Part shown: positions 8,513 to 22,342 of the stretch, piece by piece
How the letters are laid out: the number at the start of each line of letters is the position of its first letter
Position numbering within the stretch: the first letter of the stretch is position 1
NCBI GenBank assembly: GCA_964236535.1
Contig: CAXSEF010000010.1
Location: forward strand, 1-61,874
From: CAXSEF01 sp964236535
Lineage (GTDB): Bacteria; Pseudomonadota; Alphaproteobacteria; Acetobacterales; Acetobacteraceae
Direction of reading: 5' to 3'
DNA: 61,874 nt
Notes under the pieces: generated by a model
What the model saw: the letters and a program-made list of their open reading frames with translations, nothing else
Database searches by the model: none
What the model was told of the DNA's origin: nothing
Translations under genes and position numbers: made by a program

Positions 8513-8893
8513 ATGGCTGATCTTGCGAAGATCGTGGACGACCTTTCGGCGCTGACCGTCCTCGAGGCGGCGGAGCTGTCGAAGATGCTCGAGGAGAAGT
8601 GGGGCGTTTCCGCGGCAGCCCCGGCGGCTGCGGCCGCGGCGCCTGCGGGCGGCGGCGTGGCGGCGGCGCCGGCCGAGGAGCAGACCGAGTTCACGGTGAT
8701 CCTGGCCAAGGCCGGCGAGAAGAAGATCAACGTGATCAAGGAGATCCGGACGATCACCGGGCTCGGCCTGAAGGAGGCCAAGGACCTGGTCGAGGGCGCG
8801 CCGAAGACCGTCAAGGAAGGCGTGAACAAGGACGAGGCCGCGAAGCTGAAGAAGCAGCTTGAGGATCAGGGCGCCGCTGTCGAAGTCAAGTAG
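8513..8893 (+). CDS. rplL: 50S ribosomal protein L7/L12
   Basis: 126 residues. It forms dimers bound to L10 and recruits translation GTPases. The N-terminal dimerisation part (MADLAKIVDDLSALTVLEAA), an alanine/glycine-rich hinge (about 38-58) and the C-terminal factor-binding domain (EFTVIL...KINVIKEIR...GLGLKEAKDLVEG) are all present. It ends with the usual lysine-rich helix. It is 80 bp after rplJ and 251 bp before rpoB. Confidence 0.98.
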   Translation: MADLAKIVDDLSALTVLEAAELSKMLEEKWGVSAAAPAAAAAAPAGGGVAAAPAEEQTEFTVILAKAGEKKINVIKEIRTITGLGLKEAKDLVEGAPKTVKEGVNKDEAAKLKKQLEDQGAAVEVK

Positions 8894-9144
8894 CACGTCA
8901 CGGACTGCATGCGGGCCCGGCCCGCGTGATCTGAGGCTGGGCGGGTTGGGAATCGGCTGTGGTTCCCGCCCGCTTTCCCGTTTCCGCGCGGCTGGGCCGG
9001 TCACGAGCCCGGCCTCGTGCGGGGGTCCGCCGGGCGCGGGCGACGGGCTGGCGCGTGCCCCGGGTCGGGGTTTGCGCGTCGCGTGCATCACGCATTCCCC
9101 CGCGGGTTGGCGGGGATCGCAGGAACGATGGGGCACCAAGTAGC

Positions 9145-13317
<4,173 letters not shown>

Positions 13318-13322
13318 GGGAG

Positions 13323-13458
13323 CCTGCCCGGGAATTCTACTCTGCCGGTCCTCTGACGCGCTTTCGCTGTGCTCCGGTGCTCATGGCCCGGCGGCCACTC
13401 CGCTCCGGTGCCCGCGAGAGCACGCCAGCTGGCTCGGCAGAGCGAATTTCCGGGCAGG
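13323..13458. repeat. 136-bp imperfect inverted repeat between rpoB and rpoC
   Basis: The arms at 13323-13346 (starting CCTGCCCGG-AATTC) and 13436-13458 pair over most of their length, with a few mismatches and one offset. The element starts just after the rpoB stop, so it would fold in the rpoBC mRNA. It resembles a small non-autonomous palindromic element. A similar start (GAGCCTGCC..GGGA.TTCT) follows rpsK at about 34388. Confidence 0.65.
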
Positions 13459-13526
13459 CTCCGCGGGGCTGGAGGCAAGCAAGGCTGGCGGCACTCGTGG
13501 CGGGGTGCCGCAGGGCCAAGACGAGG

Positions 13527-13580
13527 CCGGTCCAGGGGCGGCTCGCCCCTGGCGGGTGCGGGCAGAGCCCGGCCTTGCCT
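13527..13580 (-). repeat. dispersed palindromic repeat, family A, reverse orientation
   Basis: Contains CCAGGGGCGGCTCGCCCCTGG and GGGCAGAGCCC hairpins and ends GGCCTTGCCTG, the reverse complement of the copies at 30996, 38792 and 55824. Confidence 0.8.
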
Positions 13581-13660
13581 GACTGGACTGTTCCCCCGGG
13601 GGTCGCGCCCCGGCAGGCCCGGCGTTTCGCGTCGGGCGCAATATCCGAGTGGGAGTTCGC

Positions 13661-16600
13661 ATGAACGAGCTGATGAAGATCCTGGGTCAGGCCGGCCAGC
13701 AGGCGACCTTCGACCAGATCCGCATCCAGATGGCGAGCCCGGAGCAGATCCGCTCCTGGTCGTATGGCGAGATCAAGAAGCCGGAGACGATCAACTACCG
13801 CACGTTCAAGCCGGAGCGCGACGGGTTGTTCTGCGCGCGCATCTTCGGGCCGATCAAGGACTACGAGTGCCTGTGCGGCAAGTACAAGCGGATGAAGTTC
13901 CGCGGCATCATCTGCGAGAAGTGCGGCGTCGAGGTGACGCTGGCCAAGGTGCGGCGCGAGCGGATGGGGCACATCGAGCTGGCCTCGCCGGTGGCGCACA
14001 TCTGGTTCCTCAAGAGCCTGCCCAGCCGGATCGGCCTGATGGTCGACCTGACGCTGAAGGAGCTCGAGAAGATCCTGTACTTCGAGAGCTACGTGGTGCT
14101 CGACCCCGGCGCGACGGACCTCAAGCGGCACCAGCTGCTGACCGAGGACCAGCTGCTCGACAAGCAGGACGAGTTCGGCGACGACTTCAGCTACGGCATC
14201 GGCGCCGAGGCGATCAAGTCGGTGCTGAAGGAGATCGACACCGACGGGGAGAAGGTGCAGCTGCGCGCCGACCTGAAGGAGACGACCTCCGAGGTGAAGC
14301 GCAAGAAGCTGGTCAAGCGGCTGAAGCTGATCGAGGCGTTCAGCGAGAGCGGCAGCAAGCCGGAGTGGATGATCCTGGACGTGGTGCCGGTGATCCCGCC
14401 GGAGCTGCGTCCGCTGGTGCCGCTGGACGGCGGGCGGTTCGCGACGTCGGATCTGAACGACCTGTACCGGCGGGTGATCAACCGCAACAACCGGCTGAAG
14501 CGGCTGATCGAGCTGCGCGCGCCGGACATCATCGTGCGCAACGAGAAGCGCATGCTGCAGGAGAGCGTCGACGCGCTGTTCGACAACGGGCGGCGCGGGC
14601 GGGCGATCACCGGGGCCAACAAGCGTCCGCTGAAGTCGCTGTCCGACATGCTGAAGGGCAAGCAGGGGCGGTTCCGGCAGAACCTGCTCGGCAAGCGCGT
14701 GGACTATTCCGGCCGGTCGGTGATCGTGGTGGGTCCGGAGCTGAAGCTGCACCAGTGCGGGCTGCCGAAGAAGATGGCGCTCGAGCTGTTCAAGCCGTTC
14801 ATCTACTCCAAGCTGGAGAAGTACGGCCACGCGACGACCATCAAGGCGGCGAAGCGGATGGTGGAGAAGGAGCGTCCCGAGGTGTGGGACATCCTGGAGG
14901 AGGTGATCCGCGAGCATCCGGTGATGCTGAACCGGGCGCCGACGCTGCACCGGCTGGGCATCCAGGCGTTCGAGCCGGTGCTGATCGAGGGCAAGGCGAT
15001 CCAGCTGCATCCGCTGGTGTGCACGGCGTTCAACGCGGACTTCGACGGCGACCAGATGGCGGTGCACGTGCCGCTCAGCCTGGAGGCGCAGCTGGAGGCG
15101 CGGGTGCTGATGATGAGCACCAACAACATCCTCAGCCCGGCGAACGGCAAGCCGATCATCGTGCCGAGCCAGGACATCGTGCTCGGGCTGTACTACCTGT
15201 CGGTGGAGACGGCGGCGTTCCGCGACATGCCGGACCAGGACGTCTATGACGGCGACACGCTGGTGCGGAAGGGTGCGCAGGCGTTCGGCTCGATGGGCGA
15301 GATCGAGTTCGCGCTGACGGCGCAGGCGCTGCACCTGCACGACAAGATCCGGGCGCGGATCACCGTGGTCGACGCGGACGGGACGCGTCGCCAGCAGCTC
15401 GCGGTGACGACTCCCGGTCGGATGATGATCGCGCAGATCCTGCCGCCGCACCACGCGGTGCCGTTCACCCTGCTCAACAAGCAGCTGACGAAGAAGAACG
15501 TCTCGGACGTGATCGACGCGGTCTATCGCCACTGCGGGCAGAAGGAGTGCGTGATCTTCGCCGACCGGCTGATGGGGCTGGGATTCGCGCAGGCGGCGAA
15601 GGCGGGGCTGAGCTTCGGCAAGGACGACCTGATCATCCCGGACAGCAAGGCGGAGCTGGTCGAGAAGACGCAGGGCGAGGTCAAGGAGTTCGAGCAGCAG
15701 TACCAGGACGGGCTGATCACCGCGGGCGAGCGCTACAACAAGGTGGTCGATGCCTGGTCGCGCTGCACCGACGACGTGCAGGCGGCGATGATGAAGGAGA
15801 TCTCGCGCCAGGAGATCGGCAAGCCGACCAACTCGGTGTGGATGATGAGCCACTCCGGCGCGCGCGGCTCGCCGGCGCAGATGAAGCAGCTGGCGGGGAT
15901 GCGCGGCCTGATGGCCAAGCCGTCGGGCGAGATCATCGAGCAGCCGATCATCGCCAACTTCAAGGAAGGCCTGTCGGTGCTGGACTATTTCACGTCCACG
16001 CACGGGGCGCGCAAGGGGCTGGCCGACACCGCGCTGAAGACGGCGAACTCGGGCTACCTGACGCGGCGCCTGGTGGACGTGGCGCAGGACTGCATCATCG
16101 TCGAGGAGGACTGCGGCGCCGAGCGCGGGCTCACGGTGCGCGCGGTGATGGACGGCGGCGAGGTGGTGTCGTCGCTGTCGGAGCGGACGCTGGGGCGGAC
16201 GATCTGCGAGGACGTGCTCGACCCCGGCACCAACGCAGTGCTGGCGCCGCGCAACACGCTGATCGACGAGGAGATCGCCGAGCGGATCGAGCGGGCCGGC
16301 GTGGAGGTGATGAAGATCCGCTCCGTGCTGACCTGCGACAGCCGGGTCGGCGTGTGCGGGGCGTGCTACGGGCGCGACCTCGCGCGCGGCACGCCGGTCA
16401 ACATCGGCGAGGCGGTCGGCGTGATCGCGGCGCAGTCGATCGGCGAGCCGGGCACCCAGCTGACGATGCGGACGTTCCACATCGGCGGTGCGGCGCAGCG
16501 CGGCGCGGAGCAGTCGAGCGTCGAGGCCAGCCACGAGGGCACGGTCGCGGTGCGCAACCGCAACGTGGTGCAGAACAGCCAGGGCGTGCCGGTGGTGATG

Positions 16601-17851
16601 GCGCGCAACTGCGAGATCGTGCTGCAGGACGACAAGGGGCGCGAGCGGGCGCGCTTCCGGGTGCCGTACGGCGCGCGGCTGCTGGTCGACGACGGGGCGC
16701 AGGTCACGCGTCTGCAGAAGCTCGCGGAGTGGGACCCCTACACCCTGCCGATCATCACCGAGCGTTCCGGCGTGGTGGAGTATCTCGACCTGATCGACTC
16801 GATCACCATCGTCGAGCGGATGGACGAGGTCACCGGGCTCACCTCGCGGGTGGTGGTGGACTACAAGCAGGTGGCCAAGGGCATCGACCTGCGGCCTCGG
16901 CTGCAGCTCAAGGACGACCGCGGCGAGGTGCTGAAGCTGCCGAACGGCGGCGAGGCGCGCTACTTCCTCACCACGGACTCGATCCTGTCGGTGGAGAACG
17001 GGGCGACGGTGCAGGCCGGCGACGTGCTGGCGCGCATCCCGCGCGAGGGCAGCAAGACGCGCGACATCACCGGCGGCCTGCCGCGGGTGGCCGAGCTGTT
17101 CGAGGCGAGGCGGCCGAAGGACCACGCGATCATCGCCGAGACCGACGGCCGGGTGGAGTTCGGCAAGGACTACAAGGCGAAGCGCCGGATCATCGTCAAG
17201 AACGACGAGACCAGCGAGGAGACCGAGTACCTGATCCCCAAGGGTAAGCATCTCTCGGTGCAGGAAGGCGACTTCGTGCGCCGCGGCGAGCCGCTGGTGG
17301 ACGGGCCGCGGGTGCCGCACGACATCCTCAAGGTGATGGGGGTCGAGGCGCTGTCGGACTACCTGGTCAACGAGATCCAGGACGTCTACCGGCTGCAGGG
17401 GGTGAAGATCAACGACAAGCACATCGAGGTGATCGTCCGCCAGATGCTGCAGAAGATCGAGATCCTGGAGCCCGGCGACACGACGTACCTGGTGGGCGAG
17501 ACGGTCGACCGCATCGAGTTCGAGGGGGAGAACGCGAAGCGGCTGAGCGTCGAGGAGCGGCCGGCGCTGGGCATGCCGGTGCTGCAGGGCATCACCAAGG
17601 CGAGCCTGCAGACGCACAGCTTCATCAGCGCCGCCTCGTTCCAGGAGACGACGCGGGTGCTCACCGAGGCGGCCACCGCCGGCAAGGTGGACAACCTGAT
17701 GGGGCTCAAGGAGAACGTCATCGTGGGCCGCCTGATCCCGGCGGGCACGGGCAGCGTGATGAACAAGCTGAAGGCGGTCGCCGCCGGGCGCGACAAGGCG
17801 CGCGGGATCGGGCGGCAGGATACGCCGGCGATCGAGCGCGCCGCGGAGTAG
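13661..17851 (+). CDS. rpoC: DNA-directed RNA polymerase subunit beta'
   Basis: 1396 residues; the catalytic clamp subunit of RNA polymerase. ATG 13661 has GGGAG five bases upstream and gives MNELMKILGQ; an in-frame GTG at 13649 is less likely. The first zinc site is CLCGKYKRMKF..CEKCGVEV, the active-site Mg-binding motif is NADFDGDQM, and the second zinc site lies in LTCDSRVGVCGACYGRDLARG. The C-terminus ends in a normal omega-contacting region. It is co-oriented with rpoB. Confidence 0.99.
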   Translation: MNELMKILGQAGQQATFDQIRIQMASPEQIRSWSYGEIKKPETINYRTFKPERDGLFCARIFGPIKDYECLCGKYKRMKFRGIICEKCGVEVTLAKVRRERMGHIELASPVAHIWFLKSLPSRIGLMVDLTLKELEKILYFESYVVLDPGATDLKRHQLLTEDQLLDKQDEFGDDFSYGIGAEAIKSVLKEIDTDGEKVQLRADLKETTSEVKRKKLVKRLKLIEAFSESGSKPEWMILDVVPVIPPELRPLVPLDGGRFATSDLNDLYRRVINRNNRLKRLIELRAPDIIVRNEKRMLQESVDALFDNGRRGRAITGANKRPLKSLSDMLKGKQGRFRQNLLGKRVDYSGRSVIVVGPELKLHQCGLPKKMALELFKPFIYSKLEKYGHATTIKAAKRMVEKERPEVWDILEEVIREHPVMLNRAPTLHRLGIQAFEPVLIEGKAIQLHPLVCTAFNADFDGDQMAVHVPLSLEAQLEARVLMMSTNNILSPANGKPIIVPSQDIVLGLYYLSVETAAFRDMPDQDVYDGDTLVRKGAQAFGSMGEIEFALTAQALHLHDKIRARITVVDADGTRRQQLAVTTPGRMMIAQILPPHHAVPFTLLNKQLTKKNVSDVIDAVYRHCGQKECVIFADRLMGLGFAQAAKAGLSFGKDDLIIPDSKAELVEKTQGEVKEFEQQYQDGLITAGERYNKVVDAWSRCTDDVQAAMMKEISRQEIGKPTNSVWMMSHSGARGSPAQMKQLAGMRGLMAKPSGEIIEQPIIANFKEGLSVLDYFTSTHGARKGLADTALKTANSGYLTRRLVDVAQDCIIVEEDCGAERGLTVRAVMDGGEVVSSLSERTLGRTICEDVLDPGTNAVLAPRNTLIDEEIAERIERAGVEVMKIRSVLTCDSRVGVCGACYGRDLARGTPVNIGEAVGVIAAQSIGEPGTQLTMRTFHIGGAAQRGAEQSSVEASHEGTVAVRNRNVVQNSQGVPVVMARNCEIVLQDDKGRERARFRVPYGARLLVDDGAQVTRLQKLAEWDPYTLPIITERSGVVEYLDLIDSITIVERMDEVTGLTSRVVVDYKQVAKGIDLRPRLQLKDDRGEVLKLPNGGEARYFLTTDSILSVENGATVQAGDVLARIPREGSKTRDITGGLPRVAELFEARRPKDHAIIAETDGRVEFGKDYKAKRRIIVKNDETSEETEYLIPKGKHLSVQEGDFVRRGEPLVDGPRVPHDILKVMGVEALSDYLVNEIQDVYRLQGVKINDKHIEVIVRQMLQKIEILEPGDTTYLVGETVDRIEFEGENAKRLSVEERPALGMPVLQGITKASLQTHSFISAASFQETTRVLTEAATAGKVDNLMGLKENVIVGRLIPAGTGSVMNKLKAVAAGRDKARGIGRQDTPAIERAAE

Positions 17852-17930
17852 CGCGCCGGGCGGGCCTGGCTGGCGGCGGGGGTCGGGGGCGCGCAGCTTC
17901 CGGCCCCCGTTGCGTTCTGGGGCGGGGAAG

Positions 17931-17983
17931 CAAGGCCGGGCTCTGCCCGGACCCGCCGAAGGGCCGGGCCCTTTGGGAACCAT
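17931..17983 (+). repeat. dispersed palindromic repeat, family A
   Basis: CAAGGCCGGGCTCTGCCCGG followed by ACCCGCC and a second hairpin GGGCCGGGCCC, directly after rpoC. Confidence 0.75.
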
Positions 17984-17989
17984 CAACTT

Positions 17990-18380
17990 AGCGTAGTGCC
18001 CGTCGGGCTCCAGGAACGTGAACCTTCAGTTCCTGGTTGCGCGATGTCGCCGTGGTTTCGTCTCGCTATGGGTTGGATACTGGACCACTTGAGCGTCAAG
18101 TCGTATTTTGGAGGTGCAGCCGAGGCAGCGGGGACTCATCGGTGCTGTTTTAAACCGTAAATTCCCCCGCAGCTGGTCCGCCGCGCGTAGTACGGCTAAT
18201 AAGGATCGTCGCTAGATAGAATGAACTTTTATGACCATGCTTATTACTGTGAACGGGAATAAGTTCTGTTTCGCGATAGGGGTCTCTATCCCCCCATCAT
18301 TGGTTTGGATGATATTTCACTATATCGGCTTGATTTGAAGACGGGGGACATCCTGACGAGCGGGATGTCCCTCTTTCTCT
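17990..18380 (+). ncRNA. low-GC multi-hairpin segment, candidate structured RNA or remnant
   Basis: About 390 bp of markedly lower GC than its surroundings, with no ORF. Successive hairpins are visible at 18010-18036 (CCAGGAAC stem, 8 bp), 18275-18290 (GATAG/CTATC) and 18296-18313 (ATCAT/ATGAT), and an intrinsic terminator closes it at 18345-18380. The layout of an isolated segment ending in a terminator suits a small RNA. A decayed insertion or an rpsL upstream region is equally possible. I recognise no known RNA family. Confidence 0.3.
18345..18380 (+). terminator. intrinsic terminator after the rpoC region
   Basis: GGGACATCC and GGATGTCCC form a perfect 9-bp stem with a 9-base loop, followed by TCTTTCTCT. 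It separates rpoBC transcription from the rpsL operon. Confidence 0.8.
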
Positions 18381-18397
18381 GCCCTTCTTATCACAAG

Positions 18398-18455
18398 GAT
18401 TCTCAAGGCTTTGCCTTGAGCGGAGTCCAGAGGCAGAGCCTCTGACCTTACCTGC
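18398..18455 (+). repeat. dispersed palindromic repeat, family B
   Basis: CTCAAGGCTTTGCCTTGAG hairpin, CGGAGTCC, then AGAGGCAGAGCCTCT hairpin and CCTTACCTGC. Matches the family B copies at 31090, 36319, 38893, 55911 and 60506. Confidence 0.8.
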
Positions 18456-18501
18456 TTTCTATGCCGTTTTTCCGCCGCCGCGGGTTGACTCAGGCAAGCC
18501 T

Positions 18502-18711
18502 GGGACGTAGGTATCGCGCCCTCGGCACCCCCGACGCTTGGTTCGGGCCGTCGTTANNNNNNNNNNNNNNNNNNNNNNNNNNNNNNNNNNNNNNNNNNNN
18601 NNNNNNNNNNNNNNNNNNNNNNNNNNNNNNNNNNNNNNNNNNNNNNNNNNNNNNNNGGGACGTAGGTATCGCGCCCTCGGCACCCCCGACGCTTGGTTCG
18701 GGCCGTCGTTA
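18502..18711. other. scaffold gap (18557-18656) with identical 55-bp flanks
   Basis: The 55 bases before the N run (18502-18556) are repeated exactly after it (18657-18711). An exact 55-base end overlap is what de Bruijn-graph contigs built with k=55 give when they are scaffolded but not merged. The duplication is probably artificial and the true distance shorter. It lies within the 1033-bp rpoC-rpsL spacer, which otherwise holds the low-GC segment and repeats. Confidence 0.85.
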
Positions 18712-18884
18712 TTGGCTGGCAGTGAAGCACGTGGCGCCGTCCCCGAATCGGGTGGACCCAGGCCGCGGGCCCAACAAGACCCCGTCGGATGGGAGGTTCC
18801 CAGGCCGCGCGGTCCTCTGTTCGCGGATGATGGATGGCCTGGGCTGGTGTCGGGTGCTGCGGACCAGGACCGGAACGAGGGCGT

Positions 18885-19256
18885 ATGCCGACCATCAACC
18901 AGCTGATTGCCAAGGGCCGCGAGCCGGCGCCGAAGCGCAACAAGGTGCCAGCCCTTGAGGGTTGCCCGCAGAAGCGCGGCGTGTGCACGCGCGTCTATAC
19001 CACGACGCCGAAGAAGCCGAACTCGGCGCTGCGCAAGGTGGCGAAGGTTCGGCTGACCAACGGCTACGAGGTGGTGAGCTACATTCCCGGCGAGGGCCAC
19101 AACCTGCAGGAGCACAGCGTCGTGCTGATCCGCGGCGGGCGCGTGAAGGACCTTCCTGGCGTGCGCTACCACATCCTGCGCGGCGTGCTGGACACCCAGG
19201 GCCTGCCGAAGCGTCGCCAGCGTCGTTCGCTGTACGGCGCGAAGCGGCCGAAGTAG
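18885..19256 (+). CDS. rpsL: 30S ribosomal protein S12
   Basis: 123 residues. S12 lies at the decoding centre. The loops TTPKKPNSALRKVAKV and GRVKDLPGVRYH carry wild-type lysines at the positions equivalent to Lys43 and Lys88, where streptomycin resistance changes occur. ATG 18885 has GAGG in front and gives MPTINQLIAKGRE. The gene is first in the str operon here, with rpsG 11 bp downstream. Confidence 0.99.
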   Translation: MPTINQLIAKGREPAPKRNKVPALEGCPQKRGVCTRVYTTTPKKPNSALRKVAKVRLTNGYEVVSYIPGEGHNLQEHSVVLIRGGRVKDLPGVRYHILRGVLDTQGLPKRRQRRSLYGAKRPK

Positions 19257-19267
19257 GGGGTGGGGAG

Positions 19268-19744
19268 ATGAGCCGTCGCCGCAAGGCCACCAAGCGCGAG
19301 ATCCTGCCGGACCCGAAGTTCGGCGACACCGTCATCACGCGTTTCATGAACGCGCTGATGTACGACGGGAAGAAGTCGGCCGCCGAGGGCATCGTCTATG
19401 GCGCGCTCGACGTGATGAAGAAGCGGGGCGGCAGTTCGGCCGACCCGGTGCGGATGTTCCACGAGGCGCTGGACAACGTGAAGCCGGCGGTCGAGGTGCG
19501 CTCGCGCCGGGTCGGCGGCGCGACGTACCAGGTGCCGGTCGAGGTGCGCACCGAGCGGCGCCAGGCGCTGGCGATCCGCTGGCTGATCGACGCGGCGCGC
19601 AAGCGCGGCGAGCACACGATGGAAGACCGGCTTTCCAACGAGCTGTTCGACGCGGTGAACAACCGCGGCTCGGCCGTGAAGAAGCGTGAGGACACCCATC
19701 GGATGGCCGAGGCGAACAAGGCCTTCAGTCACTACCGCTGGTAA
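19268..19744 (+). CDS. rpsG: 30S ribosomal protein S7
   Basis: 158 residues, close to the usual 156. S7 nucleates assembly of the 30S head and contacts tRNA in the E site. ATG 19268 with GGGGAG gives MSRRRKATKREILPDPKFGD, the conserved start, and the end is normal (AEANKAFSHYRW). tuf starts only 27 bp downstream, with no fusA in between. Confidence 0.99.
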   Translation: MSRRRKATKREILPDPKFGDTVITRFMNALMYDGKKSAAEGIVYGALDVMKKRGGSSADPVRMFHEALDNVKPAVEVRSRRVGGATYQVPVEVRTERRQALAIRWLIDAARKRGEHTMEDRLSNELFDAVNNRGSAVKKREDTHRMAEANKAFSHYRW

Positions 19745-19771
19745 AAACACCCGGGCGACGGAGACGATACG

Positions 19772-20962
<1,191 letters not shown>

Positions 20963-21148
20963 CGCCTGCCGGGTGCCGGGGGGCTGCCCTGCGCTGCTTT
21001 GCCGGCGGTGGCCGGGACTTTCCGGCTGCGGCGTCATCCTGGTGCCGCGCCTGATTTCTACGACCGTTTCGAGCGGCTTTCCTTGGCCCGGGCGTTCCGG
21101 ATCGACCCCTGCCCGGCCGGGAACGGCCCGGACCACGCGAACCGGCCC

Positions 21149-21224
21149 GAACTGCACGAGCTGGCCCGAACTGAACGAACTGGCCCGAACTGCACGAACT
21201 GGCCCGAACTGCACGAACTGGATT
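21149..21224 (+). repeat. 19-bp tandem repeat upstream of rpsJ, four units
   Basis: Four consecutive units of GAACTGCACGAACTGGCCC with one or two changes in units 1 and 2 and a changed end in unit 4. The array ends 8 bp before the rpsJ ATG (21233), so it overlaps the ribosome-binding region and would lie in the S10 operon leader mRNA. Confidence 0.9.
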
Positions 21225-21232
21225 GAGTGACG

Positions 21233-21541
21233 ATGGACAACCAGAACATCCGCATCCGCCTCAAGGCGTATGATCACCGCGTGCTGGACACCAGCACCAA
21301 GGAGATCGTGAACACGGCCAAGCGGACCGGGGCGCGGGTGCGCGGGCCGATCCCGCTGCCGACGCACATCGAGCGGTTCACGGTCAACCGGTCGCCGCAT
21401 GTCGACAAGAAGAGCCGCGAGCAGTTCGAGATCCGCACCCATCGCCGGCTGCTCGACATCGTCGAGCCGACGCCGCAGACGGTGGACGCGCTGATGAAGC
21501 TCGACCTGGCGGCGGGCGTCGACGTCGAGATCAAGATCTGA
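21233..21541 (+). CDS. rpsJ: 30S ribosomal protein S10
   Basis: 102 residues, standard length. S10 is a head protein of the 30S subunit and also the NusE antitermination factor. ATG 21233 gives MDNQNIRIRLKAYDHRVLD. An in-frame GTG two codons earlier is possible, and only a weak GAG is visible as ribosome-binding site. It is the first gene of the S10 operon, preceded by the 19-bp tandem repeat. Confidence 0.98.
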   Translation: MDNQNIRIRLKAYDHRVLDTSTKEIVNTAKRTGARVRGPIPLPTHIERFTVNRSPHVDKKSREQFEIRTHRRLLDIVEPTPQTVDALMKLDLAAGVDVEIKI

Positions 21542-21575
21542 GGCGATGGGGGAGGCCGAGTTGGAAGCTGCAACC

Positions 21576-22340
21576 ATGCGCACCGGCGTCATCGCGCGGA
21601 AGCTGGGGATGACCCGGATCTTCCGGGAGGATGGGACGCACGTGCCCGTCACGGTGCTGCACCTCGACGAGGTGCAGGTGGTCGACGTGCGGACCGAGGC
21701 GCGCGACGGCTACACGGCGCTGCAGCTGGGCAGCGGGCGGGCCAAGGTGAAGAACGTGACGCAGCCGAACCGCGGGCATTTCGCCCGGGTGAAGGTGGAG
21801 CCGAAGCGGCGGCTGGTGGAGTTCCGGGTGTCGGCGGATGCGGTGCTGGAGCCGGGGGCGACGCTGAGTGCGGCGCATTTCGTGGTGGGGCAGAAGATCG
21901 ACGTCTGCGGCACCACCAAGGGCAAGGGCTTTGCCGGCGGCATGAAGCGCTGGAACTTCCGCGGGCTGGAGGCGAGCCACGGCGTGTCGGTGAGCCATCG
22001 CAGCCTGGGATCGACCGGCAACCGGCAGGACCCCGGCAAGACCTTCAAGAACAAGAAGATGCCCGGGCAGCTCGGCGGCGAGCGGGTGACCACGCTGAAC
22101 CTCGTGGTGGCGGGCGTCGATGCGGCGCGCGGGCTGCTGATGGTGCACGGCGCGGTGCCGGGGGCGAAGGGCGACCTGGTGCAGGTGCGCGACGCGGTGA
22201 AGAAGGCGCGGCACGCGGACGCGCCGTATCCGGCGGGGCTGGCGAGTGCGGCGGTTGCTGCCTCGGCCGAGGCGCCGATGCATGATACGCCGCCCGATGC
22301 GCAGGGCGACGCGCAGCCTGGCGAGCCGGCGGGGGCATAG
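21576..22340 (+). CDS. rplC: 50S ribosomal protein L3
   Basis: 254 residues from ATG 21576 (MRTGVIARKLGMTRIF), the usual L3 start; an ATG at 21546 would add ten residues but has poor spacing to its GAGG. L3 is an early assembly protein whose long loop reaches the peptidyl transferase centre. The conserved block is GMKRWNFRG...SHRSLGSTGNRQDPGK..KMPGQLGGERVT. After the core the protein carries a roughly 35-residue Ala/Glu/Pro tail not usual for the family. Confidence 0.97.
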   Translation: MRTGVIARKLGMTRIFREDGTHVPVTVLHLDEVQVVDVRTEARDGYTALQLGSGRAKVKNVTQPNRGHFARVKVEPKRRLVEFRVSADAVLEPGATLSAAHFVVGQKIDVCGTTKGKGFAGGMKRWNFRGLEASHGVSVSHRSLGSTGNRQDPGKTFKNKKMPGQLGGERVTTLNLVVAGVDAARGLLMVHGAVPGAKGDLVQVRDAVKKARHADAPYPAGLASAAVAASAEAPMHDTPPDAQGDAQPGEPAGA

Positions 22341-22342
22341 AG

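Noticed and set aside
13337..17986. Very long antisense ORF opposite rpoC (and similar ones opposite rpoB and the AsmA-like gene)
   Set aside because: High GC leaves few stops in antisense frames; the sequences are Arg/His-rich shadows of well-identified plus-strand genes.
17960..18040. Minus-strand fragment reading FTFLEPDGHYAKLM after rpoC as a pseudogene
   Set aside because: A stop codon lies directly before it and no further similarity extends in either direction.
18502..18711. Direct repeat upstream of rpsL as an attachment site or transposon footprint
   Set aside because: The two copies are exactly 55 bp and flank a 100-N gap; the same occurs at 46.5 kb, so this is an assembly artefact.
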